Positions 11,459-20,814 of a DNA stretch of 64,000 bases are shown in pieces. The position numbers and the translations under genes were made by a program. Position 1 is the first letter of the stretch. Every line of letters begins with the position of its first letter. The notes below the pieces were generated by a model. That model searched no databases. It was not told the origin of the DNA and saw only the letters and a list, made by a program, of their open reading frames with translations. The stretch comes from Flavobacteriales bacterium. GTDB lineage: Bacteria; Bacteroidota; Bacteroidia; Flavobacteriales_F; PHOS-HE28. The DNA lies in assembly GCA_016715895.1 (NCBI GenBank), contig JADJXH010000003.1:1412501-1476500 (forward strand), read 5' to 3'.

Positions 11459-12448
11459 ATGACCACCGGTGCGTTCGTGCTCTCGCTCGACTTCGAGCTG
11501 TACTGGGGCATGCGCGACCGGCGCACGCTGGAGGCCTACGGTCCACGGATCCTGGGCGTGCGCCAGGCGCTTCCGCGGATGCTCGCCGCCTTCGATGCGC
11601 ATGGCGTGAAGGCCACCATCGCCACCGTGGGGCTGCTCTTCTTCCGCGACAAGGCCTCCTTGCAGGCGGGACTGCCGGCGCTGCGGCCCGGCTACACGAA
11701 CACGATGCTCTCGCCCTACCACGGCCACATCGATGGCATCGGTGTGGACGAGCAGCACGACCCCTACCACTTCGGGGCCTCCCTCGTCCGGCTGATCCAG
11801 CAGCATCCCGCGCACGAGATCGCCGGCCACACCTTCAGCCACTACTACTGCCTGGAGCGGGGCCAGACCGAGGCGGAGTTCGCCGCCGACCTGGAGGCGG
11901 CCCAACGCGCCGCCGCGGCATACGGGATCGCGTTGAGGAGCTTCGTGTTCCCGCGCAACCAGTACAACGAGCGCTACCTGGCCCTGTGCCATGCCCATGG
12001 CATCCGGGCCTACCGCGGCAACGAGCGCAGCTGGCTGTACGATGCGCGCAACCGCGAGGACGAATCGCGCTTCCGCCGGGCCTTGCGCCTGCTGGACACC
12101 TGGCTGCCGCTCAGCGGGCCCAACACCCACGCCTGGCCGGTGGTGCAGGACGGACTGCCGGTGGATGTTCCGTCCAGCCGCTTCCTACGCCCGTGGTCGC
12201 CGCGCTATGCAATGCTGGACGGGATGAAGCTCCGCCGCATCACCCGCGCCATGGACCATGCGGCAGGACGCGGCGAGCTGTTCCACCTGTGGTGGCATCC
12301 GCACAACTTCGGCGCCGACCTGGAGCGCAACATGGCCTTTCTGGAGCGGGTGCTCGCGCATTACACGCACCTCCACCGCAGCACCGGCCTGCGCAGCCTC
12401 ACCATGACCGAGGTGGCCGAGGAAGCCCGATCCCGCCATGGCCGCTGA
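11459..12448 (+). CDS. Polysaccharide deacetylase (NodB homology) family protein
   Basis: A 329-residue NodB-fold protein with LSLDFELYWG near the N-terminus (catalytic/metal Asp), then a helix-strand region ATIATVGLLFF. AGHTFSHYYCLE holds the two metal-binding histidines, and SFVFPRNQYNERYL and LFHLWWHPHNF are later motifs. It probably deacylates a surface or cell-wall glycan; the substrate is unknown. There is no signal peptide, so it is predicted cytosolic. The -7-like box TACCTTGG (11446-11453) lies between the previous stop and this ATG, ending 5 nt before the start. It overlaps the next gene by 11 nt. Confidence 0.9.
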   Translation: MTTGAFVLSLDFELYWGMRDRRTLEAYGPRILGVRQALPRMLAAFDAHGVKATIATVGLLFFRDKASLQAGLPALRPGYTNTMLSPYHGHIDGIGVDEQHDPYHFGASLVRLIQQHPAHEIAGHTFSHYYCLERGQTEAEFAADLEAAQRAAAAYGIALRSFVFPRNQYNERYLALCHAHGIRAYRGNERSWLYDARNREDESRFRRALRLLDTWLPLSGPNTHAWPVVQDGLPVDVPSSRFLRPWSPRYAMLDGMKLRRITRAMDHAAGRGELFHLWWHPHNFGADLERNMAFLERVLAHYTHLHRSTGLRSLTMTEVAEEARSRHGR

Positions 12449-13205
12449 ACGCGTGGTGCTGCTGGCGCGGGCGAGCTGGGCCACCGCCATGCTCTACCAC
12501 ACCCTGGCCGCGCACTTCGATGTGCAGGTGGTGCTGGAGGACCCGCCGCCCACCATGCAGCTCCTTCGCTCACGCATCCGCCGGCTGGGGCTGTGGCGCG
12601 TGCTCGGCCAGGTGCTCTTCCAGGTGTGCGTGGCGTGGCCGCTGGCGAAGCGATCGAAGGAGCGCGTCCAGGCCATCCTGCGATCGACGGGAACATCCCA
12701 AGCGCCGATCCCCGCGGCCGTCACCCATCGCGTGCCCACCGTGAACGGTGCGGCTTGCCACGCCCTGCTCCAGCGCCTGGCCCCGCGCGTCGTGGTGATC
12801 AACGGCACACGCATCCTGAAGGGCGCCACCTTGAAGGCCATCGGTGTGCCCGTGCTGAACACGCACGTGGGCATCACCCCGCGCTACCGCGGTGTGCACG
12901 GCGCCTACTGGGCCCTGGTGAACGACGATCGCGCGCACTGCGGAGTCACGGTTCACCTGGTGGACGAAGGGATCGATACCGGAGGTGTGCTGCATCAAGC
13001 GGTGATCGACCCCGGTCCCGAGGATGACTTCAGCACCTATCCGGTGCTGCAGATCGCCGCCGGCTGTCCCCTGATGGTGCGGGCGGTGCGGGAAGCTGTG
13101 GACGGCAGGCTGCGGGTGGTGAACGGCACAGCGGACAGCGGCCGCTGGTACCATCCCACTTTGGGGGAGTATCTCCGTCATCGCCTGCGGAAAGGCGTGC
13201 GCTGA
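12438..13205 (+). CDS. Formyltransferase family protein
   Basis: A 255-residue protein with the N10-formyl-tetrahydrofolate-dependent transferase core. The catalytic triad is Asn141 and His143 in PVLNTHVGITPRYRG and Asp176 in HLVDEGIDTGG, matching the N-x-H...D pattern of Fmt/ArnA/PurN-like enzymes. The substrate is unknown. Pairing with a polysaccharide deacetylase (11-nt overlap) suggests N-formylation of a sugar or of a deacetylated amine rather than of Met-tRNA, and there is no Fmt C-terminal domain. That is inference from context. Confidence 0.85.
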   Translation: MAAERVVLLARASWATAMLYHTLAAHFDVQVVLEDPPPTMQLLRSRIRRLGLWRVLGQVLFQVCVAWPLAKRSKERVQAILRSTGTSQAPIPAAVTHRVPTVNGAACHALLQRLAPRVVVINGTRILKGATLKAIGVPVLNTHVGITPRYRGVHGAYWALVNDDRAHCGVTVHLVDEGIDTGGVLHQAVIDPGPEDDFSTYPVLQIAAGCPLMVRAVREAVDGRLRVVNGTADSGRWYHPTLGEYLRHRLRKGVR

Positions 13206-13330
13206 AGGGCTTCGTTCGACGATCCGCCGACCGGACCGGTCGAATGGCGAGGTGCCGGATCAAACCTCGAGGTTAACTCGGTGTCAATTCCGCGTTACGG
13301 CGACCTGAACGCTGTACGCACTCCATCCCC

Positions 13331-15673
13331 ATGCCTCACCGGACCACCGCCCTGCTCCTCGCCACAACCCTGTTCCTCACGAACGCCGTTGCGCAGAACC
13401 TGCCCATGGAGCAGTACCACAGCCCGGACGGGCATCAACTGCTGCTGGGCGGTCTGCCGAGCACCGGCCTCTACGAGAAGGGCGTGCTCCGCACGCTCGA
13501 CCTGCAGTTCGCGCAGTCGAACTACTGGCAGCAGCTTCAGCAGAACTACCAAAGCCAGACGGACATCCTGGCCACGCTCACGGTGGACGGCACCGTGTAC
13601 GACAGCGTGGGGGTGCGCTTCAAAGGGCAGACGAGCTACATGATGCTTCCGCCCGGCGCGCAGAAGATGTCCTTCAACGTGACCCTGGACCATGTGGACC
13701 CGGGGCAGGACCTGATGGGCTACACCACGCTGAACCTGAACAACGCGTTCCAGGACCCGTCCTTCCTGCGTGAGGTGGTGTTCCTGGACCTGATCCGCGA
13801 CCATGTGCCGGCGGCGAAGGCCAACTACGTGCACCTGAACATCAATGGCGCGAGTTGGGGGGTGTATCCCAACGTGCAACAGTTGAACAAGGACTTCATC
13901 AGCGAGTGGTTCCAGAGCAACGACGGGCATCGGTGGCGTGCCGACCGTCCGGACGGCCAGGTGGGTGGCGGTGGCGGTCCCAGCTGGGGCGATGGCACCG
14001 CCGCGCTGAACGACCTGGGCCCCGACACCGCGGACTATCAGCAGTACTACACGCTGAAAGGCACGGACCTTACGACCAACCCGTGGGAAGCCCTGGTGCG
14101 CACCTGCCAGAAGGTGGACGGCCTGCCGCAGGGGCAGCTCTTCGACAGCCTGCCGCGCTACCTGGAAATCGACCGCACGCTGTGGTTCCTGGCCTCGGAG
14201 ATCGCGTTCGGCGACGACGACAGCTACGTGTACAAGGGGAAAATGGACTACTACCTCTATTGGGAGCCGCTCTCGGAGCGCATGGTGCCCCACGAGTTCG
14301 ACGGCAACAGCGTGATGAAGAACAACACGGTGAACTGGAGCCCCTTCTACCACGAGACCGACGTGAACTACCCGCTGCTGAACCGGCTGCTGGCCGTGCC
14401 CGAATGGCGGCAGCGCTACCTGGCCCACCTGCGCACCCTCATCCACGAGAAGATGCAGAGCCCGACGTTCAATGCGCTGGTGGACAGCTATGTGGCGCTG
14501 ATCGATGCCGAAGTGCAGGCCGATCCGAAGAAGCTGTACACCTACGCCAACTTTCAGACCGAGGTGAACGGGCTGAAGACCTACCTCACCAACCGCCGCA
14601 ACACGTTGTTGGCCAACAGCGAGGTGGCCCAGCCGGCGCCGACGATCACCGCCGTGGAGCACATCGTATCCGGTACGGCCTGGCAGGCCCCGCTGCCCAC
14701 GGAAAGCCCCGTGGTGCATGCGACCGTCACCAGCGGCAACGGCATCTTCGCCGTGCGGCTGTACCACGGCACCGGCATCGAAGGCACCTTCACGCGGACG
14801 GACATGTTCGATGATGGCCTGCACGACGACGGGGCCGCCGGCGACGGGGTGTACGGCGCCATCCTGCCGCCCTATGCGCCCAACACGGTGGTGCGCTACT
14901 ACGTGGAGGCCGTGGCCAACAACCCCGACCGCACGGTGGTGTACGCACCGCCCGGCGCCGAACATGACGTGTACACCTACACGGTGCAGGCCCAGACGGC
15001 GGTGATGCCGGTGGTGATCAACGAGCTGATGACCGGCAACACCGTCACGGTGACGGACAACTACGGCGAGTACGAGGACTGGATCGAGCTCTTCAATGGC
15101 AGCGCGGCCGACATCGACCTGAGCGGCGGCTTCCTCACAGATGACGGCGCCGACCTGTTCAAGTGGCCGATCCCGCCGGGCTCCATCGTGCCGGCCGGTG
15201 GCTACCTCACCTTCTGGGCGGACGAGGACCAGGTGCAGGGCGACGGCCACACCAACTTCAAGCTCAGCGCCAGCGGCGAGGAGCTATGGCTGGTGAACGC
15301 CGACAGCGCGGTGGTGGACCATGTGGTGTTCGGCGTGCTCACCACGGACATGGGCTACGCGCGGGTGCCCAACGGCAGTGGTCCCTTCGTGGAACAGACG
15401 CCCACCTTCGCCGCCAACAACGACCTGGTCTCCGCCGTGCAGGAAGCGGAAGTGGCTGCCGCGTTCGAGGCGTACCCCAACCCCACCGCCGGCGCGTTGA
15501 CCATCCGCTGCGCCACACCGACCGAGCTGCACCTGCTCGATGCCACAGGAAGGCGTGTGTGGAGCGGTCGTGTCAGCGGCAGCACGGACCTCGACCTCGG
15601 CGTGCATGCGGCCGGCAGCTACCTGCTCCGCTCCACCACCGGCGAGGTCCTGCGCGTGATGGTGGTGCGCTAG
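13331..15673 (+). CDS. CotH-like protein with lamin-tail domain and T9SS sorting domain
   Basis: A 780-residue secreted protein with signal peptide (residues 1-21, cleaved after NAVAQ). A CotH spore-coat-kinase-like region (about 40-430) contains VGVRFKGQTS, LNLNNAFQDPSFLREVVFLDLIRDHVPA and VPHEFDGNSVM. An Ig-like section follows, then a lamin-tail domain near 560-680 (VINELMTGN, YEDWIELFNGS, DIDLSGGFLTDDG). The T9SS type A C-terminal sorting domain (about 700-780) starts at EAYPNPTAG and ends GEVLRVMVVR. It should be exported by Sec and delivered to the surface by T9SS. The last 43 bp recur at 60969-61011. Confidence 0.92.
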   Translation: MPHRTTALLLATTLFLTNAVAQNLPMEQYHSPDGHQLLLGGLPSTGLYEKGVLRTLDLQFAQSNYWQQLQQNYQSQTDILATLTVDGTVYDSVGVRFKGQTSYMMLPPGAQKMSFNVTLDHVDPGQDLMGYTTLNLNNAFQDPSFLREVVFLDLIRDHVPAAKANYVHLNINGASWGVYPNVQQLNKDFISEWFQSNDGHRWRADRPDGQVGGGGGPSWGDGTAALNDLGPDTADYQQYYTLKGTDLTTNPWEALVRTCQKVDGLPQGQLFDSLPRYLEIDRTLWFLASEIAFGDDDSYVYKGKMDYYLYWEPLSERMVPHEFDGNSVMKNNTVNWSPFYHETDVNYPLLNRLLAVPEWRQRYLAHLRTLIHEKMQSPTFNALVDSYVALIDAEVQADPKKLYTYANFQTEVNGLKTYLTNRRNTLLANSEVAQPAPTITAVEHIVSGTAWQAPLPTESPVVHATVTSGNGIFAVRLYHGTGIEGTFTRTDMFDDGLHDDGAAGDGVYGAILPPYAPNTVVRYYVEAVANNPDRTVVYAPPGAEHDVYTYTVQAQTAVMPVVINELMTGNTVTVTDNYGEYEDWIELFNGSAADIDLSGGFLTDDGADLFKWPIPPGSIVPAGGYLTFWADEDQVQGDGHTNFKLSASGEELWLVNADSAVVDHVVFGVLTTDMGYARVPNGSGPFVEQTPTFAANNDLVSAVQEAEVAAAFEAYPNPTAGALTIRCATPTELHLLDATGRRVWSGRVSGSTDLDLGVHAAGSYLLRSTTGEVLRVMVVR

Positions 15674-15825
15674 TGTAGTATTTCATCCTGCGGACTTGCA
15701 AGGGTCGGCCTCAGGATCGGACCAGTATATTAAAGGGCCATTGCGTTCGTCCGCCTTGACATGCGTGGGGGTGTATGTGTTATTATTGAGTATGGCACAA
15801 CGAACACCGATCGGGAGAACAGGGT

Positions 15826-16239
15826 ATGGCCGGCGCTGGTGAAGGATATGGTGCGCAACTCCCTTCGCTCGATGTTCTGGTGGCGCAGGCGGGGCTTTCC
15901 TATGGCACGGTGCTGCACGCCCTGAGATCGTGCCATGCCATGTTGTTCCCACCCCTATGTCCGCCGACCGGCGTGTTGGGCACCTGGGACAAGCTCCATA
16001 TGGAGCGCCTCATGGCCACGGTGGAACAGATGGCCCTCTTGGACCGCGTGGATATCCGGGCACTAAGCACGCGTTGCGCCGACCAGGTCGCATGCTATGC
16101 ACTTTGCCTCGAGCGGTGTGTCGCCCGGTCAAAGCAAGCCGGCGCCTCACCTGACGTACTATCCGTGCTCCGCAGGATCGTGGTCCTGGTGAACCAGGTG
16201 CGGTCCGCCATCACCCCACCTTCCGCTTGGCTTTCGTGA
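15826..16239 (+). CDS. Hypothetical protein
   Basis: A possible 137-residue protein, mostly helical in appearance. It has a Cys-rich stretch (CADQVACYALCLERC) and repeated hydrophobic/charged helices. No family recognised and no signal peptide or membrane segment seen. The 3' end overlaps the convergent XRE gene by 29 nt. The region 15674-15825 holds no recognised gene. It may be an uncharacterised small protein or a chance frame. Confidence 0.35.
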   Translation: MAGAGEGYGAQLPSLDVLVAQAGLSYGTVLHALRSCHAMLFPPLCPPTGVLGTWDKLHMERLMATVEQMALLDRVDIRALSTRCADQVACYALCLERCVARSKQAGASPDVLSVLRRIVVLVNQVRSAITPPSAWLS

Positions 16240-16672
16240 ACTCGGCCACCCGGCGGTCGAGCTCGATGACCTGACGTTGGATGTGGTTCATTGTCTCATC
16301 CATGAGCACGTTCCGTTCCAGCTGAACCTGGATCGAGCGTTGGAGCAGGTCCTCCATCCGCACCAAGCGATCCTCACCTCCCGCTGAACCAGGGATCGAT
16401 CGCGGTGGCTCGATCACCGTTCGCTCCTGTTCCTGCTTGAACGGTCGACCACGGCCGGTCAACAGCCACTCCGCACTGACCGATTCATATTTATTAAGTA
16501 ACTGTTCAACCAAGAGGATGTTGGGCGGGTTCTTCCCCTTCCGGATGTTCGAGATGACCGCTTCCGAGGTCCCCAACTCCTTGCTGAAGCTATAGCCCGT
16601 GTGGCCCAACCGCTCCATCAGGTGGATGAAGCGTTCGTTCAGCGGAGCAAGTTTGGGGTGGGGGCTTGACAC
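16211..16672 (-). CDS. XRE-family transcriptional regulator
   Basis: A 153-residue DNA-binding protein with an N-terminal XRE helix-turn-helix at about residues 10-72 (YSFSKELGTSEAVISNIRKGKNPPNILLVEQLL). EWLLTGRGRP, the familiar junction in Bacteroidetes phage-repressor-like XRE proteins, follows. The C-terminal half looks coiled-coil (MNHIQRQVIELDRRVAEF). It starts with GTG at 16672. It diverges from the RHS operon through a 57-bp AT-rich spacer with palindrome AGTATACT. It may control itself and that operon, which is inference from position. Confidence 0.88.
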   Translation of the reverse strand: MSSPHPKLAPLNERFIHLMERLGHTGYSFSKELGTSEAVISNIRKGKNPPNILLVEQLLNKYESVSAEWLLTGRGRPFKQEQERTVIEPPRSIPGSAGGEDRLVRMEDLLQRSIQVQLERNVLMDETMNHIQRQVIELDRRVAEFTKAKRKVG

Positions 16673-16729
16673 TTAATTTTTATTTAGTATACTTGACGGC
16701 CGAAGCACACCAAACCTACCCAGACCGCG
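16673..16729. promoter_or_regulatory. Divergent promoter/operator between XRE gene and RHS operon
   Basis: AT-rich 57-bp spacer in an otherwise GC-rich region. It contains the perfect 8-bp palindrome AGTATACT (16686-16693) and a plus-strand -7-like box TATACTTG (16688-16695, one mismatch to TAnnTTTG). Its TTTAGTATA motif recurs near the pilin promoter at 49.69 kb. The palindrome overlapping the box fits repressor control by the adjacent XRE protein. Confidence 0.5.
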
Positions 16730-19700
16730 ATGGTGCGACCCAGCTCTTTCATGGAGATCATCAACCGCTTGCCGTTGATGAGATCAAGCTGCTCGGCACC
16801 AGCCTCATCGGAGGAGCCTCCCCCGCCATCGCTCGTGGCCCGGGCTCCGATCTGCATCAGCATCCTCCTAGCGCTTGGCGGGGTTGCACACGCCCAGGAT
16901 ACCCTACCGGTGGTGCGCGACATCCATCACCTTGGGGCCACGACACTCGGTTTCCTTTCAAGCCTTCCTGATAGCAGCAGATGGGGTGCTGCTGTGACCG
17001 GAATTGGTGATCTGAACGGGGATGGCGTACCCGAGCTGGTCGCAGGGCACAGTACCTACAACGGCGGTCGAGGGGCGGTATGGGTCCTGTTCATGAATGA
17101 AGAAGGTGGCGTGGACGACCATGTGCTGATCAGCAACAGCAGCGGTGGGCTCGGCGCGGTTCTCGATCCAGGGGACTCCTTTGGTTCAAGGGTCACCAAT
17201 GCGGGGGACCTGAACACGGATGGCCGATCGGAACTCGCGGTAATCGCCTCAGGAGATGACGACGGTGGCACCGACCATGGCGCCGTGCACATCCTCTTCC
17301 TGACCGATTCCGGCACGGTCTCCAGCACGAGCAAGATCTCCGACACACAGGGAGGCTTCACGGGTACCATGACCAATGGTAACCGGTTCGCCGGTGCGCT
17401 CGGAGGCGTAGGAGACTTGAACGGGGACACCATTCCCGACCTGGCGGTCGGATCCTACCTGTCCAACACGGGAGGCAGTCAACGTGGAGCACTATGGATC
17501 CTGCATATGAAGGATGACGGCACCGTAGAGTCGCACCAACAGATCAGCTCGCAGAGCACTTGGCCTGGTGGAAGCCCGCTTGCGAACAGTTCACAATTCG
17601 GTTTCAGTGTCTGTGGCTTGGGTGATCTGGATGGTAACGGCCATCAGGATATCGCCGTTACCGCCCGTTACCACTACAACGGACCAGGACTTGCCCGCGG
17701 ACGTGTATGGATCCTGTTCAGGGGCGTTGGTGGCAGCATCAGTGCTGTGCAAGCCATCGCACCAGGAGGTACTGGCGGACTGGCCACCACGATCACAGGG
17801 GCGGGTGGACATTTCGGCTGGAGCATTGCGAACGCGGGCGATGTGAACGGCGACGGTGTTGTGGACATGCTCATTTCCGCGCGCCAACAGGATGTGGACC
17901 ATATCAATGACGGCGCGCTGTTCATCGGCTATCTCACAAGCGCAGGCACGTTGAGCCATGAAGAGATGATCAGTGAGAATGATGGGCTCCAGAATGACAC
18001 GCTCGACCTCCAGAACTACAGCTATTTCGGTGCATCCGCTGCCCTGCTTGGTGACATAAGCGGCGACGGATCCCCGGACCTAGCGGTCTCCGCCAGCCAC
18101 CATCCCTCCGGAGGCACCGAACGCGGCAAGGTGTATGTCCTCGAACTCGAACCCAAACCCATGATCGTTGAGGTGCTCACCTCGACCGCGCACCTCGATA
18201 CGCTAGCGGCTGTTGACATCAACGTTCTTGGTGGTGCGCGCCCTTACAGATACATCCTGGGCGATCCCTTGGTGGTCGACAGCGTTCTGACCGGATGGGC
18301 CGATGCTGCGGACACCAGCGGATTGGCGTCCATCGGCGTACCGACGTGGGGCCTCTTCCGGCTCGACCGCAGCCATGTCCAGCCGATCCTTCTCACGCCC
18401 CCCGAGGCGCTGCCCACTGGGTCCTATAAGCTGCTGGTGATCGATGCGGCATCGGATACCGCGGAAACAGCCTTCACCCTCGGGCAGGACCTCCAAGCAG
18501 CATCTGCCGAGCAAGTAACGTTGTCCGATGGCCACCGGGTGACCAAGACCGGAAGTTCGGGCTGGGCTGATGGACGATGGTCCGGACGGAACACGGTATG
18601 TGGGACCGATCGTTGCTGGGTGCAGTTCCGTGCAGCTGCCGAGCCGATCCTCGCGGCTGTGGGCCTCAGTCCTTTTGGTGCAGCAGCGCTCGACGGATAT
18701 GAGCAGATGACCTATGGCATCCTGCTCTCAGGGGACTCGGTACAGATCATCCATGGGGGTTCATTGCATTCGACCACGGCATCCGTGAACACCGAGGAGG
18801 AGTACATGGTGGAGCTCACGGACGGGCAGGTCCACTTCTCCAACACACAAGGCCTCCTTGCCTCCTTCGAGCAGGTCCATGGCGCCGATTGTCTCAGCCT
18901 CGATGTGGCCATCCACACAAGTGGAACAGGCGTTGTCGATCTGCGCACGGATGCACCAGCCTCCTTCACGGTCAGGGATAGCCTTGTACATGGTGGGGCG
19001 CTTGATCCGTCCAGCGGCGCCGTTCACCTCACATTCCTGCCGGATACAGGATCCTATTCGACCACCTGGAACAACGCAGCAGGCGCATCCAGCAGATCTG
19101 GGCTTGGTACGGAGACCTGGTCCACCCGGTCGACATCGACCTACTTCGGCGTTGGAGCACCCCGTGTGGTCCACGTCGGGCAGCGCCATCATTGGGAAGA
19201 AGCGACCGTGCATGCGGTGCGGGCCGACCAACGTGGACAGACCATTGCACGAAAAAGCGGAGGCACTGGCTGGGGACCTGTACATCTCACGGTGAACAGC
19301 TCGAACACCTTGGTGGACCACAGACTCCTCTGCGTGCCTGTGGTCGCGGACACAGCGCGACCGGAGTTCGTGGCCGGCTGGCGCGCAGAGGGCGACAGCA
19401 GCGTCGTGGCCTCCTGGCTGGTGCGGCCGTTCGGGCCGGCGTGGACGTTGGCCCATGCGATCGGTCCGGACTCCGCGCTCACCAGCGTGCTGGTCAGGCC
19501 AATGGATGAGCTACAGATCGTGAGCACCGTAAATGGAAGGGCCTTCCTGCTCAACCAGGATACTGTGGCGATCGACAGCACAACGGCACCCGTGGGACCG
19601 TTCCGGACCATGATCGCATTCCGCGATACGCTGAGCGAGGTCCAGCAGGTGCGCGGTTCGATGGCCGTTCCGCTGATCCTGAGCACCGAGGAGCTTGCCG

Positions 19701-20281
19701 GCGGTTTCCCCCTTTCCCTCGTAACGCCTTCGTTGGACACCATCACCGGCATCAGTGGTGGCCAGCTTACCGCGATCCTGGATCCCGGACCCGTTCCAGG
19801 TGATCATGAGCTGATCGTGGCGGCTACGGACACCACCGTGGCCCTCACCTTCCTGTTCGAGCTCGACAGTGGGCATGTGACCAATGTGCGTCTCGTGGTC
19901 GAGGATACCACCTACGCGATGGACCCCTCACAAGTGTCGACCGCCCCGCCGAACGTAGTGTCCCTATTTGATGAGCCTCGCTCCACGGGAACGGAGGCAC
20001 CCGCGGCCATTCACCTGCTGCTCGAGGAGAACTTCCTGATGACACCGAACGACGACGACCATTACGACGAGTTCCGGGTGCTGGGTGTGGATCCACGAAC
20101 GGACTATGAGCTCACCATCACGGACCGGCAGCAGAACATCCTCTTCCAGACCACCGATGCAGGATCGGCCTGGAACGGCAAGTACATGAACACCGGTAGC
20201 GCCAGCGCGGACGGCATCTACGTGTACCGCATCGAAGTGGACGGCGAAGTGATCGAAGGCTACTTCCAACTCAAGAACTGA
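16730..20281 (+). CDS. FG-GAP (integrin-alpha-like) repeat surface protein with type B-like sorting domain
   Basis: A 1183-residue secreted protein. The hydrophobic signal core (ICISILLALGGVAHAQ) comes after an unusually long N-terminal stretch of about 40 residues. Six FG-GAP blades follow with Ca-binding loops: GDLNGDGVPELV, GDLNTDGRSELA, GDLNGDTIPDLA, GDLDGNGHQDIA, GDVNGDGVVDML and GDISGDGSPDLA. The middle is beta-rich and unassigned. The C-terminus (TPNDDDHYDEFRV to YRIEVDGEVIEGYFQLKN) resembles the gliding-associated T9SS type B domain, in which TPNGDGxND is typical. It is the first gene of the RHS operon and overlaps the OmpH-like gene by one base (TGATG). Confidence 0.85.
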   Translation: MVRPSSFMEIINRLPLMRSSCSAPASSEEPPPPSLVARAPICISILLALGGVAHAQDTLPVVRDIHHLGATTLGFLSSLPDSSRWGAAVTGIGDLNGDGVPELVAGHSTYNGGRGAVWVLFMNEEGGVDDHVLISNSSGGLGAVLDPGDSFGSRVTNAGDLNTDGRSELAVIASGDDDGGTDHGAVHILFLTDSGTVSSTSKISDTQGGFTGTMTNGNRFAGALGGVGDLNGDTIPDLAVGSYLSNTGGSQRGALWILHMKDDGTVESHQQISSQSTWPGGSPLANSSQFGFSVCGLGDLDGNGHQDIAVTARYHYNGPGLARGRVWILFRGVGGSISAVQAIAPGGTGGLATTITGAGGHFGWSIANAGDVNGDGVVDMLISARQQDVDHINDGALFIGYLTSAGTLSHEEMISENDGLQNDTLDLQNYSYFGASAALLGDISGDGSPDLAVSASHHPSGGTERGKVYVLELEPKPMIVEVLTSTAHLDTLAAVDINVLGGARPYRYILGDPLVVDSVLTGWADAADTSGLASIGVPTWGLFRLDRSHVQPILLTPPEALPTGSYKLLVIDAASDTAETAFTLGQDLQAASAEQVTLSDGHRVTKTGSSGWADGRWSGRNTVCGTDRCWVQFRAAAEPILAAVGLSPFGAAALDGYEQMTYGILLSGDSVQIIHGGSLHSTTASVNTEEEYMVELTDGQVHFSNTQGLLASFEQVHGADCLSLDVAIHTSGTGVVDLRTDAPASFTVRDSLVHGGALDPSSGAVHLTFLPDTGSYSTTWNNAAGASSRSGLGTETWSTRSTSTYFGVGAPRVVHVGQRHHWEEATVHAVRADQRGQTIARKSGGTGWGPVHLTVNSSNTLVDHRLLCVPVVADTARPEFVAGWRAEGDSSVVASWLVRPFGPAWTLAHAIGPDSALTSVLVRPMDELQIVSTVNGRAFLLNQDTVAIDSTTAPVGPFRTMIAFRDTLSEVQQVRGSMAVPLILSTEELAGGFPLSLVTPSLDTITGISGGQLTAILDPGPVPGDHELIVAATDTTVALTFLFELDSGHVTNVRLVVEDTTYAMDPSQVSTAPPNVVSLFDEPRSTGTEAPAAIHLLLEENFLMTPNDDDHYDEFRVLGVDPRTDYELTITDRQQNILFQTTDAGSAWNGKYMNTGSASADGIYVYRIEVDGEVIEGYFQLKN

Positions 20282-20814
20282 TGGAGAACAGGAGCCGCAT
20301 GCTCATCGCGACCGGCCTGCTGCTGCTGGTGGCGAACCTGGCGCTTACCCTCGGCACGGTGCTCACACGGCCGCGGATCGCCTTCGTACGATCCCAGGAA
20401 CTGGTGTATGGTTACATGGGCATGAAGGATGCCATGGCGGCCTTTCAGGAACGGGAACGAAGTGTCCAAGCCAACATTGACACCATGACCCGGGACCTGG
20501 AGCGGCGACTGACCGTGCTCCGGCATCCGGGTGCCTCGCCGACCGCCGTGGACCTGAAGGCCGTGAAACAGCAACAACAGGAACTCGTGAACTACCGGGG
20601 TCAGATGACCGATGAGCTCGCCCGGCAGGAGGAGGTGCTGCTCGCACCGGTGCTGGAGCAGGTGAACACGTTCGTGGAGCGATATGCGAAGGAGCATGGC
20701 TACGATGTGGTCCTTGGGACCACGGCATCCGGCAATCTGCTGCACGGCGATCCAGCGATGGACGTGACCGAGGACGTTCTCACCGCCTTGAACAACAGCT
20801 ACGAAGGGCGATGA
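20281..20814 (+). CDS. OmpH/Skp-like periplasmic chaperone
   Basis: A 177-residue protein with an N-terminal membrane/signal segment (MLIATGLLLLVANLALTL) followed by IAFVRSQELVYGYMG. This resembles the start of OmpH/Skp proteins, where the consensus is IAyVds..l. A long helical region (AFQERERSVQANIDTMTRDLERRL to RGQMTDELARQEEVLLAPVLEQVNTFVERYAKEHGYDVVLG) then matches the Skp coiled-coil arms and C-terminal body. It may protect the giant RHS proteins encoded downstream during periplasmic transit; this is inference from operon context. Confidence 0.85.
   Translation: MENRSRMLIATGLLLLVANLALTLGTVLTRPRIAFVRSQELVYGYMGMKDAMAAFQERERSVQANIDTMTRDLERRLTVLRHPGASPTAVDLKAVKQQQQELVNYRGQMTDELARQEEVLLAPVLEQVNTFVERYAKEHGYDVVLGTTASGNLLHGDPAMDVTEDVLTALNNSYEGR

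Noticed and set aside
13295..15250. 651-codon minus-strand open frame
   Set aside because: Antisense to the well-supported CotH/T9SS gene, with a composition typical of shadows and no motif.
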